Positions 34,071 through 47,413 are shown, counted from the stretch's first letter. The stretch: 64,000 bases of DNA from an uncultured Mycoplasma sp. (GCA_947040455.1 CAMRBN010000003.1:62001-126000), one strand, 5' to 3'. A program made the numbers and translations. Notes: generated by a model from the letters alone, not told the origin.

Positions 34071-35420
34071 TTAATTAGTTGAGAGAAGTTTTCGTACTTT
34101 ATTAGTAAAAATTTGTTCTGGAGAAATTCCACCGTTAGTTTCTGTAGTTAATCCAGGTGGAAAGTTTGGCATACTTGTTCCAAAATTATTTAAAGCAAAT
34201 GATTCTAATCCAATACTGTTTATTTTACTATTAGTTGGTCAAATAATGGATGATATTTTATTATTATAAAATGCCTTTGTTCCAATGCTTGTTAAGTTAG
34301 TTAAGTTAGTTAAGTCTAATTCTCCAGTAATTTCATTATTACTAAAAGTTGATTCATCAATAATATTTATTAAACTATTAGAAGGTCACTTAATTGATGA
34401 TATTTTATTAAATTTAAATGCACTTTTCCCAAGATTTTTTAAATTTATTAAATTAGTTAAGTCTAATTCTCCAGTAATTTCATTGACTTCAAAAGCAGAT
34501 TCATCAATATTGTTTATTTGACTATTTGTTGGTCAAATAATGGTTGATATTTTATTATTATAAAATGCATGTTTACCAATTATCTCTAAATTTATTAAAT
34601 CATGTAAATCTAATTCTCCAAATAATTTATTACCACTAAATGCAAAATCATCAATTGTTTTAATTTTAGAAGAGTTATTTCAAAGAATAGATGTAATTAA
34701 ATTTGCTGAAAAAGCACTATCTCCAATATTTTCTAATTTATCAAAACCAACAAAACTAAGTCAAGGTAATTTGTTACGTGTAAAAGCTGAAGAACCAATA
34801 GTTTTTATGTTATTGTTGTCTTCAGATCAATAAATTTTTGAAATTAAATTATCACCAAAAGAAAGTGTTCCAATAGATTCAAGACTGATTAAACCTCTTA
34901 AGTCAACAGAGTTAAGTCCTATTCCATAAAAAACAGAGTCATTAACTTCTTTTAATTTGCTCAAACCGCTTAAATTAAGATCAAGATTTAATTTTTTTGG
35001 ATTAGAAAAAACATCACTAAGGTTAAAAGCACCTTCACCAATATATTCTAAGTTTGTTAAATGTGATAGATCTCAAGGCATAGGATTTTCTCCGATGTTT
35101 GCAACAGGAGAAACTATATCTCTAAAAGCATAATCCCCTATTTTCACTAATGTTTTAGGTAGCGTTAAACCATCAATTTTTTGACCTTGAAATGCACCAC
35201 TTTTAATTTCAATAATTTTAACTCCATTGTATTCTTCCTTAATTTCTAATGGTCCTGATTTAATGCCTTCATCAGCATAGCCCATAACCACACCTTTTGA
35301 ACTTATTTTAAGGCCTTCAGCCTCAAAATAAGTAGTTTCATTCGAACTACATGATATAGTTACTAACGGAATAATTCCAATTGGTAATAATGCTAATGGT
35401 AATAATTTTTTTGTTTTCAT
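34071..35420 (-). CDS. BspA-type LRR lipoprotein (array copy 5)
   Basis: A 449-aa lipoprotein, the longest of the array. Lipobox TISC (Cys24), spacer type SSNETTYFEAEGLKIS, then about 14 repeats. Internal duplication is clear: units LDLTNLINLKNLGKSAF and LDLTNLTNLTSIGTKAF are near copies, as are the IIWPTNSKI segments. It ends with the shared tail GGISPEQIFTNKVRKLLSTN. The spacer and first repeats resemble copies 1 and 2 rather than 3, 4 and 6, so the array has two subfamilies. Confidence 0.88.
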
Positions 35421-35429
35421 TTTTTCTCC

Positions 35430-35897
35430 TTAAACACTTACTCTTTGAGCTTCTAATCTAATAATATCTCTTAAATATAATCAAGCATCTTTATAAGTTA
35501 AAAAATAGTGTGTTTTATTATTATAACTTAATTTATAAACAAAGTTTGTTTCATAATCTAATAAGGTATAAGTTTGATTATCATTTTTATAATAAATCTT
35601 ATTAGGATCATTTTTGACGATTAATGTTCGATAAATATTATCTAATATGGTTCTTTCAGAATCATACATGGCATCCGAAGTTGTTTCCATTGCTAAATCA
35701 TCACTTAATTGGATACCTGGATTGATAACATTACCTAATAAGTCATATATTATAATAACTTTTGCAGGATTTATTTTATTACTTGTAGATTTAACTAATT
35801 CAAGTTCCGGTTGATTATAAATTATTTTTTTATTATCATTAGGCTTTGACAATGATTCATTAAAGTCATATACTAAAGAAAGAAATTCTCCATAGTG
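35430..35897 (-). pseudogene. Fragment 2 of the 842-aa gene 3' end
   Basis: Same stretch as fragment 1 with an identical translated core (about 123 residues), open frame and no start codon of its own. Identity between fragments 1 and 2, against several differences from the parent gene, points to a recent duplication or gene conversion. It carries the ribosome binding site of copy 5. Confidence 0.75.
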
Positions 35898-35963
35898 TAA
35901 AAATGGTTAAATGGTAATAATTTATTTGCAGTTATTTTTTAATTTTTAAAACTCAATAGTTTA

Positions 35964-37091
35964 TTAATTAGTTGAGGGGATTTTTCGTACTTTATTAGTA
36001 AATATTTGTTCTGGAGAAATTCCACCGTTAGTTTCTGTAGTTAATCCAGGCGGAAAATTTGGCATATTTTCACCAAAACTATTTGAAGAAAATGCTTCTA
36101 ATCCAATACTATTTATTTTGCTATTGATTGGTCAAATAATGGATGATATTTTATTATTACGAAATGCTTTTGTTCCAATGCTTGTTAAGTTAGTTAAGTT
36201 AGTTAAGTCTAATTGTCCTGTGATTGCATTAGTTATAAAAGCTTCTTCAGCAATACTTGTTAATTTGTTATTAGTTGGTCAAATAATGGATGATATTTTA
36301 TTTCAGGAAAAAGCATAATGACCAATACTTTCTAAATTTATTAAAGGATTAAGGATTAAGTTTGTTAATTGATTGCTTGAAAAAGCACTTTTACCAATCG
36401 ATTTAATTTTACTATTATTAATTGGTCATAAAATATTTTTAATTTTATTATCAGCAAAAGCACGACTTCCAATAGTTTCTAAATTATCACAATCTTCTAA
36501 ATCTATTGAGGTTAATTTATTATTATCAAAGGCAATATCACCAATATTTTTAAGATTATTAACACCTTTGAAATTAACTGAAGTAAGTCCGAGATTATTA
36601 AAAGCTCAAGATCCTATTTCCGTTAATTTAGTTAAACCACTTAAATTAAGGTCAATATTTAGATTTCTAGTTTTATCATATTCAATTTCAAATGCATTAT
36701 CACCTATGTATTCTAAATTAGTTAAATGTGATAAATCCCAAGGAGTAGAAATACTTTTTGTTTTTTCAACAGGAGACTTGATATTTTTGAAAGCACCCCA
36801 ATTTATTTTTCTCAAAGTTTTAGGTAAAATCAATCCTTCTATTTGTTCATTTTCAAAAGCAGAATTAGCAATACTTGTAATAACAATACCGTTATATTCT
36901 TCTTTAATTTCAAGTGGTCCAATATGTGTTTTTTTTGAGACAAAACCTGTTATCTCACCATCAGACCTTATCTTTAAACCTTCTGTTTCAAAGGAATATA
37001 TATAATCTGGTTGTGTTGAACATGATATAGTTACTAACGGAATAATTCCAATCGGTAATAATGCTAATGGTAATAATTTTTTTGTTTTCAT
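35964..37091 (-). CDS. BspA-type LRR lipoprotein (array copy 4)
   Basis: A 375-aa lipoprotein with Cys24 and the STQPDYIYSFETEGLKI spacer of the second subfamily. Repeats include LTEIGSWAFNNLGLTSVNF, LESIGHYAFSWNKISSIIW and LTSIGTKAFRNNKISSIIW. The tail is FTNKVRKIPSTN. It is close to copy 3 in order and sequence of repeats. A spacer of only about 90 bp separates it from copy 3. Confidence 0.88.
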
Positions 37092-37182
37092 TTCTTCTCC
37101 TTAAATACTTACTCTTTGAGCTTCTAATCTAATAATATCTATAAGATATTTATTATTTCAATATCTAAAATTCAATAGTTTA

Positions 37183-38313
37183 TTAGCTAGTTGAGAGAAG
37201 TTTTCGTAATCTATTAGTAAATATTTGTTCTGGAGAAATTCCACCATTGTTTGCTGTTGTCAATCCAGGTGGAAAGTTTGGCATACTTGTTCCAAAATTA
37301 TTTCGAGCAAAAGCTTCTAATCCAATACTATTTATTTTACTATTAGTTGGTCAAATAATTGATGATATTTGGTTAGATTTAAACGCATCTAATCCAATGC
37401 TTGTTAAGTTAGTTAAGTTAGTTAAGTCTAATTCTCCAACTATTGCATTATCTCTAAAAGCATATTTATCAATATTATTTATTTGACTATTTGTTGGTCA
37501 AATAATTGATGATATTTTATTTTTTCAAAAAGCTCATTCACCAATACTTTCTAAATTTATTAAAGGATTAAGGATTAAGCTTGTTAATTGATTAAAAGCA
37601 AAAGCACTTTTACCAATCGATTTAATTTTACTATTATTAATTGGTCATAAAATATTTTTAATTTTATTAGATTCAAAAGCACTAATTCCAATATTTTCTA
37701 AATTATCGCAATCTTCTAAATCTATTGAGGTTAATTTATTTTCATAAAAGGACCTACTATTAATATCTTTAAGATTATTAACACCTTTTAAATTAACTGA
37801 AGTAAGTCCAAGAAGACGAAAAGCATCAACTCCTATTTCTGTTAATTGAGTTAAACCACTTAAATTAAGGTCAATATTTAGATTTCTAGTTTCATCTATT
37901 TCCATTTTAAATGCATTATCACCTATGTATTCTAAATTAGTTAAATGTGATAAATCCCAAGGAGTAGAAATACTTTCTGTTTTTTTAACAGGAGACTTTA
38001 TATTTCAGAAAGCATCATGATTTATTCTTGTCAAAGTTTTCGGTAAAATAAGCCCTTCTATTTGTTCGTCTTTAAAAGCTTCGATACCAATACTTGTAAT
38101 AACAATACCATTATATTCTTCTTTAATTTCAAGTGGACCAAAATGTGTGTTTTTTGAGACAAAACCCGTTATCTGACCATCGGACCTTATCTTTAGACCT
38201 TCAGCTTCAAAACTATATATATGATTATCTTGTTGTGTTGAACATGATATAGTTACTAACGGAATAATTCCAATCGGTAATAATGCTAATGGTAATAATT
38301 TTTTTGTTTTCAT
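37183..38313 (-). CDS. BspA-type LRR lipoprotein (array copy 3)
   Basis: A 376-aa lipoprotein with Cys24, spacer STQQDNHIYSFEAEGLKI, and about 11 repeats such as LTEIGVDAFRLLGLTSVNL and LENIGISAFESNKIKNILW. Tail FTNRLRKLLSTS, slightly diverged from the other copies. About 40 bp upstream of its start remain from the 842-aa gene end (up to the RDII-LEAQRVSV segment), so the fragment here is nearly lost. Confidence 0.88.
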
Positions 38314-38404
38314 TTCTTCTCCTTAAACACTTACTCTTTGAGCTTCTAATCTAATAATATCTCTAAGATATTTATTATTTCAATATCTAAAATTCAATAG
38401 TTTA

Positions 38405-39460
38405 TTAGTTAGTTAAGGGGATTTTTCGTACTTTATTAGTAAATATTTGTTCCGGAGAAATTCCACCATTGTTTGCCGTTGTTAATCCAGGTGGAAAATT
38501 TGGCATACTTGTTCCAAAATTGTTTGAAGCAAAAGCTTCTATTCCAATACTGTTTACTTTACTATTAGTTGGTCAAATAATTGATGATATTTGATTATTA
38601 GAAAACGCTTCTGATCCAATACTTTCTAAGTTTATTAAATCACGTAAATCAAATTCTCCAGATAATTTATTTGAACCAAATGCCCTATCACCAATTGATT
38701 TAATTTTAGAAGAGTTATTCCAAAGAATAGATGTAATAGAATTTCCTGCAAAAGCACCAGAATCAATACTTTCTAATGAATTCATTGAAACAAAACTTAA
38801 TTTTGTTAGTTTGTTTTGATTAAATGCCATATTGCCGATTGTTTTAATTTTATTGTCTTCTTCAGGTCAATAAATTTTTGAAATTGAATTTTCAAAGAAA
38901 GAAAGTTCTTCAATAGATTCAAGGTTTATTAAACCTCTTAAATCAATAGAAGTAAGTCCTATTCCCTGAAAAGTACCAATATTAATTGATTTTAATTTAC
39001 TCAAGCCACTTAAATTAAGATCAAGATTTAATTTTTCTGGATTAAAATAACCATCACTAAGGTTAAAAGCACCTTTACCAATATATTCTAGGTTTGTTAA
39101 ATGTGATAAATCCCAAGGCATAGGAGTTTCTCCAGCGTTTGCAACAGGAGAAACTATATTCTTAAAAGCATAAAGCCCTATTTTCACTAATGTTTTTGGC
39201 AAGGTTAAGCCGTTAATTTTTTGGTTTTGGAATGCACCGTTTTTAATTTCAATAATTTTAACTCCATTGTACTCTTCCTTAATTTCTAATGGTCCTGAAA
39301 TTAATCTTCCTTCTACAGGACCATAAACAATACCTGTTGAACTTATCTCAAGACCTTCAGCTTCAAAATAAGTAGTTTCATTTGAACTACATGATATGGT
39401 TATTAATGGAATAATTCCTAATGGCAATAATGCTAATGGTAATATTTTTTTTGTTTTCAT
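38405..39460 (-). CDS. BspA-type LRR lipoprotein (array copy 2)
   Basis: A 351-aa lipoprotein of the SSNETTYFEAEGLEIS subfamily, signal MKTKKILPLALLPLGIIPL with Cys24. Repeats include LKSINIGTFQGIGLTSIDL and LESIDSGAFAGNSITSILW. Tail FTNKVRKIPLTN. It lacks the LDLTNLTNLTSIG units found in copies 1 and 5, so it is shorter. Confidence 0.88.
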
Positions 39461-39469
39461 TTTTTCTCC

Positions 39470-39940
39470 TTAAATACTTACTCTTTGAGCTTCTAATCTG
39501 ATAATATCTCTTAAATATAATCAAGCATCTTTATAAGTTAAAAAATAGTGTGTTTTATTATTATAACTTAATTTATAAACAAAGTTTGTTTCATAATCTA
39601 ATAAGGTATAAGTTTGATTATCATTTTGATAATAAATCTTATTAGAATCATTTTTCACAATTAATGTACGATAAATATTATCTAAAATAGTTCTTTCAGA
39701 ATCATACATGGCATCTGAAGTTGTTTCCATTGCTAAATCATCACTTAATTGGATACCTGGATTAATAACATTACCTAATAAATCGTATATTATAATCACT
39801 TTTGCTGGATTTATTTTATTACTTGTAGATTTAACTAATTCCAGTTCCGGTTGATTATAAATTATTTTTTTATTATCATTAGTTTTTGATAATGATTCAT
39901 TAAAGTCATATACTAAAGAAAGAAACTCTCCATAAGATCT
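39470..39940 (-). pseudogene. Fragment 3 of the 842-aa gene 3' end
   Basis: From SYGEFLSLVYDF to LEAQRVSV, with an intact frame and several synonymous and amino-acid differences from fragments 1 and 2 (for example SLSKTNDNKK). A GTG-start frame beginning within the end of LRR copy 1 could in principle express it, but I see no ribosome binding site for that. It joins directly to the LRR copy 1 3' end. Confidence 0.72.
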
Positions 39941-39956
39941 AAAACTCAATAGTTTA

Positions 39957-41294
39957 TTAATTAGTTGAGAGAAGTTTTCGTACTTTATTAGTAAAAATTT
40001 GTTCTGGAGAAATTCCACCGTTAGTTTCTGTAGTTAATCCAGGTGGAAAGTTTGGCATACTTGTTCCAAAATTATTTAAAGCAAATGCTTCTAATCCAAT
40101 ACTGTTTATTTGACTATTGGTTGGTCAAATAATGGATGATATTTCGTTACCATGAAATGCTTTTTTTCCAATACTTGTTAAGTTAGTTAAGTTAGTTAAG
40201 TCTAATTCTCCAGTAATGTTATTAATGCTAAAAGTAGATTCATCAATATTATTTATTAAATTATTAGAAGGTCACTTAATGGATGATATTTTATTATTAT
40301 AAAATGCCTTGGTTCCAATGCTTGTTAAGTTAGTTAAGTTAGTTAAGTCTAATTCTCCAGTAATTTCATTATTACTAAAAGTTAATTCATCAATATTATT
40401 TATTAAACTATTAGAAGGTCAAATAATGGATGATATTTGATTATTATTAAATGCATATTTACCAATTGTCTCTAAATTTATTAAATCATGTAAATCTAAT
40501 TCTCCAAATAATTTATTACTACCAAATGCCCCCTCTCCAATTGTTTTAATTTTAGAAGAGTTGTTTCAAAGAATAGATGTAATTAAATTTCCTGAGAAAG
40601 CACTAGAATCAATACTTTCTAATTTATCAAAACCAACAAAACTAAGTCGAGGTAATTTGTTGTCAGCAAAAGCTAAAGAACCAATTGTTTTGATGTTATT
40701 ATTGTCTTCAGATCAATAAATTTTTGAAATTGAATTTTTATAGAAAGAAAATTCTTCAATAGATTCAAGGCTGATTAAGCCCCTTAAATCCACAGAAGTA
40801 AGTCCTATACCCCGAAAAGCACTATCATTAATTACTTTTAATTTACTCAAACCACTTAAATTAAGATCAAGATTTAATTTTTTTGTTTCTTGAGTATAAA
40901 AAGCATTATCACCAATATATTCTAAGTTTGTTAAATGTGATAAATCCCAAGGCATAGGGGACTCTCCAGCGTTTGCAACAGGAGATTCTATATTTCTAAA
41001 AGCATTATTTCCTATTTTAATTAATGTTTTAGGTAGAGTTAAACCATTAATTTTTTGCTCAGAAAAAGCAAGTGATTTAATTTCTGTAATTTTAACTCCA
41101 TTGTATTCTTCCTTAATTTCTAATGGTCCTGTTTTAATGCCTTCATCAGCATAACCCATAACAATACCTGTTGAACTTATCTCAAGACCTTCAGCTTCAA
41201 AATAAGTCATTTCATTTGAACTACATGATATTGTAATTAATGGAATAATCCCAATTGGTAATAATGCTAATGGTAATAATTTTTTTGTTTTCAT
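39957..41294 (-). CDS. BspA-type LRR lipoprotein (array copy 1)
   Basis: A 445-aa lipoprotein, the first after the 842-aa gene (10 bp spacing) and so probably the original copy. Lipobox TISC (Cys24), spacer SSNEMTYFEAEGLEIS. About 14 repeats, with four similar units around LDLTNLTNLTSIGTKAF and LDLTNLTNLTSIGKKAF. Tail GGISPEQIFTNKVRKLLSTN. The ribosome binding site AAGGAGAAG is in the spacer. Confidence 0.88.
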
Positions 41295-41303
41295 TTCTTC
41301 TCC

Positions 41304-43832
41304 TTAAACACTTACTCTTTGAGCTTCTAAACTAATAATATCTCTTAAATATAATCAAGCATCTTTATAAGTTAAAAAATAGTGTGTTTTATTATTATAA
41401 CTTAATTTATAAACAAAGTTTGTTTCATAATCTAATAAGGTATAAGTTTGATTATCATTTTTATAATAAATCTTATTAGGATCATTTTTCACAATTAATG
41501 TACGATAAATATTATCTAAAATTGTTCTTTCAGAATCATACATAGCATCGGAAGTTGTTTCCATTGCTAAATCATCACTTAATTGGATACCAGGATTAAT
41601 AACATTACCTAATAAGTCATATATTATAATAACTTTTGCCGGATTTATTTTATTACTTGTAGATTTAACTAATTCAAGTTCTGGTTGATTATAAATTATT
41701 TTTTTATTATCATTATGTTTTGACAATGATTCATTAAAGTCATATACCAAAGAAAGAAATTCTCCATAGTGTAAATTAGATGTTTTTCTATTTGAACCCG
41801 AAGCAGCATGATCCGTTAAAACTAAAATATTACTTGTATTCTTTATTAATTTATCATCAATTATAACTGGTAGTTTATTTGAATATTTTGATTTTAATTC
41901 TTTCAAATTTTCATTATAAGAATTAAAGGCATAATCAAAATTATTGTATATAGGATTTGGATCATCTTTTGTAGGAGATAAAGCACCTGCATATTCTCCT
42001 TGTGACATAGAGAAAATACCCTCTGTTGTTAAGGTTGTTTTTACAAAAGCATTATTACTAGAAACATTCTTACCATCTATAGAAATATTATTTGAAATAT
42101 TCAATAAATTTTCTAAATCTTTATTTCCTTCAAATTTATTTAAATATTGTTCATAAAAAAGTGTTTCTCCTAATACGAAAAGAGTTCATAAGTCGGAATC
42201 TTTCATTTGAAAAATAGGACTATTTTTATATGTTAAGAAATAATCCATTTTTTGATATAATTCTAAAAAAATGTTTTTAATTTCAGGAATAAAAACATCT
42301 TTTTCTTCTTTAAAAAATTTATCTAAAATTAATTTTGAAGAAAAACTTAAAGAATCAACTTCATTATTTTTACTATACTTAAATATATCAAAATAGTCAT
42401 CATTAATTTTATAGTAATTATTTTCATTTAAAAACAATTTATCTATCACTAACTTAATTATTTTGTTTGCAAATTCTTGCTCGATTATTCTTGTTGGATT
42501 TTGTTCGATTGTATTTATTTTTCATTTTTTAATCAATTTATCTTTTATTGAAGTTACGAATTGTTCTTCATTTTGTAATTCAAAATTAACATTGAAAGAT
42601 AATTCATTTCCATTTGAAGATCCTGGTTGTAAAATTGTGGTATTGGTATATGCAGTAATCCCTCAACCATCATCACCTACAGAATATAATTTGAATTTGC
42701 TAATTTTATTATTAAAGTCTGTAAATATCAAATTATCTGCCTGAGCTCGACCCATTGAATCCCTTTGAGTCGTCAACTCTACTCCTGGAGTTGTTTTTAA
42801 TTTTTCTCTTTGTAAAAAAACATCAAAATTATTAAGATAATTATAATTTATATCTTTAAAAATTAGTTCATCCAATACTTCTACATTATTTGAATTATTA
42901 GTAGTAATAAAATTAGGATGTTCTCCAGAAATTTTTTCTATCATATATCCCAACTCAGGACGAGAATAATTTAGTTTTACTCTTGCAGTAAAAATAGAAT
43001 CATTAAAACTTGTTTCTAATATATTGGTAAAATCTGTAATAATTTGATTAGAAAAATCTGAAATTTTTTGTGTAAATAAATTATTTAGTCATGATGAATC
43101 TGGAAGAGCTACAAAATTATCACTTTCATTGTTTTTGGCGATATTAAGCATAGGCATCAACCCGAAAGTATTGGTTTTGTTATTTGGATCTACAACTTGA
43201 TTTTTTGCATTTTCTAAAGTTATTTTTTTCATGTTGTTTATATCATCTTTGTTTAAGGGATTTATTTTTACATTCTTATTATTGACTTGATCAAATACTT
43301 CATAGAAAACAGTTTCATCAACTTTGATGCCTTTAAGGATTTCTCTTTGGGCTTCAGCATAAGAAGAGTGCAAGACACCTTTGGTATCTTGGTATTTGTA
43401 TTTAACTAGTCCTTCATTCACAAAAGATTTTTTTGCTTTATTAAAATCTTGTTCATGAGTTCCAAATGCATTTAAATAGGCTGAAGAAATTCTGTTTTGA
43501 TCAAACTTTTTTAATTCATTAACATTTAATTGATTTGTTTGATGATCGAAAATGGCATTCAAAGCATCTCCATAATATAAATCACTATTAATAAATGGAT
43601 TGTTATTAACTAATTCATTGGTAATATCATCTAGTGAGTCATAGTAACTTCCATTAAATAAATATTTAAATTCATTGTTTCCAGTACCGGCATTAATGTT
43701 ATTTGCATTTTCATTTTGATTGATAATTGATATTCCTTGACCTTGAGTAGCAACTACAGAAATACTCGCTATTGCAACAGAAGTAAAAAGTAACCCAGAA
43801 CCTATTATTTTAAATTTATTTTTATTTTTCAT
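41304..43832 (-). CDS. Exported 842-aa surface protein
   Basis: Full-length parent of the fragments in the LRR array. An N-terminal hydrophobic anchor or signal (IIGSGLLFTSVAIASISVVA), without a lipobox Cys. About 800 outside residues with no known domain. Its start overlaps the stop of the 1189-aa gene (TAATG), and it begins the mature part with YLFNGSYYDSLDD (from residue 57). The C-terminus has YNNKTHYFLTYKDAWLYL (from residue 812); both are versions of a short motif repeated in the 1189-aa protein. Probably an extracellular partner of the ABC transporter upstream (inference). Confidence 0.82.
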
Positions 43833-46800
43833 TATTTATCCTCCAAAGTTGCATTTTCTAAGATGAAATTAATAAATTCATCTTTTGAATTAAATATTTG
43901 CCCTTCATATTCATAAATGTGATTCTCTGTATTATAACTATAAAGAGTAAAGTTCTCTTGAACTAATAATCAATTCATTGCATCTGATTCATTGAAGAAA
44001 TATTTTTTTAAATTATTACTTAATGTTGCTTCATAAATGTAATTAGAATGAATATAAGAACTTAATTCACTAAACATATTATTATTGTTTATTTCATTCT
44101 TAATAATCGTCTTAGAATCAATATCAAAAGAACTATGGAACAATTTTCTAACATTGTCTTGCGCTTCTCCATCTGTTATGACTTTCTCAGAATCTAATTT
44201 TTGATTCGGATCAAAAACTATATATTGATTATTTGTTCTATTGACATTTATTCCTTGAGCACTTCATGATGTTGATGGTAAAGTGTATTCAGAAATAGAT
44301 CCATCTTCTTCATTAGAACCATCAATCGCTTTGGGTTTATTATTTTTCAAATTTGGTTTTAATGCTATCTTAACACTTTGGATGTTATCTACAACTTGAT
44401 TGATAAGCATAGTTATGTTGTCATCAGGGTGATTAGCAACACTTCCATTGGCAAAAATAAATTTTTTGGCATGATACATAGGATTCATTCCATCTTTAGT
44501 GTAATAAATTTGATTGTAAACATGTTGAGACAAAGAATTATAAGGTTGATCAGCAGGTTGAATTGACAAATCATTAATATCTCCAAATTTATCAAAAACT
44601 CATTTATTTCTATTAATAGTTGGAAGGTTGCTTTCGATTGTTGAAATATTATTAAAACTATAAACTACTTTTATATTATCATGTGTAAAGTTTTCATCAC
44701 CATTTAAAATAGATTTTAATTGATCTATTTTTAACGTGGCAATATCTGTTTCTGAATATATTTTTCCATTAAAGTAAAGTCCATCATTTGGTCTTGAATT
44801 CACAATTTTTTGTGGTTCTAATAAAAGCATGTCTTTGATAGTTGTTGAAGAAGTTTCTAATAAACCAAAAAACATCGTGGTTTGTTGTCCGCCATTTCAA
44901 ATAAATTTAGCTCCTTTTTTATCATCAAAAGTATATGAACTATATTTTGTTTTGGGAACAAAAGCTCCAGTAACTAAATCTAAAACCAAAAGAGCTTCTT
45001 GAACATAAGGAACTCCTTTAGAGAATAATTTGATACTTTTATTAAATTTAATTAAGCTAAATAAATTTTTCGCATCTTGTGCATTACTCATACTATTATC
45101 TTTGAAGATTTTTTCTAAATTTTTAATTTGTTTAGTTAATATGGGTGTTATGTTTTTATTTAATCATTTATTAGCTTTAAGATAAGAATCCGCAAATTTC
45201 ACACTGGCTCCAGTTAAATTTGATATAACTGCAAAATTATTTACTGTTTTTGGTTCAATTACAAAATTAAGTACATATTCTTCTAAAGATATTAAATTTT
45301 TATTAGTAATTATATTTTGAAGTTGAATATAAAGATTATCTTGATTGCCATTAAAATTATCAATTTGATTTAATTGTTTTCGATCTGCCTTATTAATAAA
45401 TTTGATTAACATAAAGTTATTTCATGATATAGAATCTTTTGCTTCTAAAATTTTTCTTCCAATAGTTGTAAGATCATCATTCATTCTAAAGTCAACTAAT
45501 AAATTATGTTCGTCACGCATTTCACTAACATCTTTAATATTTTCCATAAATAAAAATTCAGCGGCATTAGAAAATAAACTATTTGTTGTTGATAAAGCAA
45601 CTACTATATCATCAATAAAATCATTATCAACTGATTTGGGATTCTTGCTTACAATTGCATCTTTGATAGTTTTCATATCAGATGAAGAAAAAATGTCTCA
45701 AATTCCTTCATACAGTTTTGAATTCTCAATTTTAAAAACCCCTGGATTTTTAGATAATATATTTTCAATAAAATCATTTCTATAAGGTAAGTTACCGCCA
45801 CTATACATAGCATTTAAAGTTGCTTGTGAAAATATATTCAAGACAGCTATAAATTGTTTAAAATTATCTGATATTTTAGTGATGAAGTATTGAATATCAA
45901 CATTTCAATCTAAATCATTATTATCAAAATCAAAAATTTCTTTTAGAGATAAGAAGTCATCGGGATTAGCAGGGTTAGTTGATTTCAATAAATCACGAGG
46001 AAATAATATACCAATTACATAATCCATATATTCAGTAATTGTGATAAAAATTTTCTGAACTTCATTAATAATATTTTGTCCAGCTCTATCTTCCATTAAA
46101 TTTTCCAAAAGAAAGGCATATGAAATTGGCAAGTTGTAAAATGTATTATATTTTTGACCTTTTTTCATTTCATTATTAGTATCAAGTCAATTTTGATAAA
46201 CTCTTGGATGCTTGGATTTTAATAATTTATAAAATGGTTTTAAGTGAGTTTCATTTAAGTACTTGATATTAAAAGGTAGTTCGTTATCAAAATCAGTTTC
46301 TTCAATTAAAATTAAGTTCATTAAATTTGAAATCAATGTGCTATTTTTCTCTTGAAATATAAAAGGATCATCTTTGGCAGTTGGAATTCAATGATCATGA
46401 TCTTTCATTGCAGATAAATCACCAGCCGTTTGCAAGTAATAAGGACCAAAAAGAGTATTTGGGTCTTCTTTATTTAAATCAATCACCACAGAACTTTTTC
46501 CTTGATTAGAATAAACCTTAGTATATGACGGGTTATTAAAAGCATCTAAAAGTTTAGAATAAGGATTATTTAAATCTTCTTGATTGGCATAAAAATATTT
46601 GTTTTGAGAATCTTTAAATTCAATATATTTTTTGGCTTGATTAGACACATTATCCATAAAGTCTTTTTTAGATTGCAATGAATCTGGTGTAGCACCAAAT
46701 AAATCAACTACATTCATCCCAGAAGAAATAATGCCATCAGGACCAATGATTCCAATATTTTGACTTGCATTGGCAGTGTCATAACCATCACCACCCGGAA

Positions 46801-47401
46801 CATAGTATTCTTCACCCAAGTATAATCTTAAATCTTCAATGTTTTTGAAATAAATATTGTTAAAGTAATAGGCATCATGAATTGATAAGTATGAATCTTT
46901 AGCGGCCTCTTCACTTTTGTGAATGGAATTATTTTTTCCACGATATATTTCTGTTTTTAACTGATCTTCACTTTGGTTAAAATATAATTTAGCTAAATCA
47001 TTGCCACTTATTTCACCAATTCCAGAAATATCTTGTGAAAATTTAGAAGAAGAAAGTCCGGTATAACAATTTATTCGTTTAGATAAGTGTTCTCTTAACA
47101 AACTTGGATCATTAAAATAAACCTTTTCTCCTTTGTCATCAATTGATCAACGGAATCTATTATCAACAATTTGTTTACCTTTATAATAATTTGCTTGACC
47201 ATATTCCAATAAATCTTGTGTCGAGTTAAATGTTTGATTATCAAATGTATATCTTTGATTTAAGTTATTAGCTGTTGTTTGTGTAGATAAACCGGTAGAT
47301 GTTGCAATCAAGATTGCAGAAAGACCTAAAAATCCGGCACCACTCATTATTGGTAAGACTTTCTTTAATGACATTTTTTTAGTTTGTTTATTTTCTTTCA
47401 T
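43832..47401 (-). CDS. Giant exported 1189-aa surface protein
   Basis: Reassembled over nine UGA codons. One N-terminal membrane segment (VLPIMSGAGFLGLSAILIA), then about 1150 outside residues. It carries a recurring motif of the form Y-x-F-(N/D)-x-x-x-(F/Y)-(N/D)-S-x-x-(D/E): residues 51-67 (YTFDNQTFNSTQDLLEY), 178-195 (YYFNNIYFKNIEDLRLYL), about 875 (LYFNGKIYSETDI) and 1163-1180 (YEYEGQIFNSKDEFINFI). A GPDGIISSG segment near residue 240 may relate it to mycoplasma PDxFFG proteins, which I cannot verify. It sits between the ABC permease and the 842-aa gene. Confidence 0.82.
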
Positions 47402-47413
47402 AATTTCATCCTT

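Noticed and set aside
34285-37486. Plus-strand frames rich in LVKLVKSNSP
   Set aside because: They mirror the LRR repeats of the minus-strand genes; no ribosome binding sites.
32120-41294. Regular repeats as a CRISPR array
   Set aside because: Repeat period is that of coding leucine-rich units, copies are degenerate, and there are no spacers or cas genes.
43832-47401. Naming the 1189-aa protein PDxFFG
   Set aside because: The segment reads PDGIISSG, not PDxFFG; the match cannot be verified from sequence alone.
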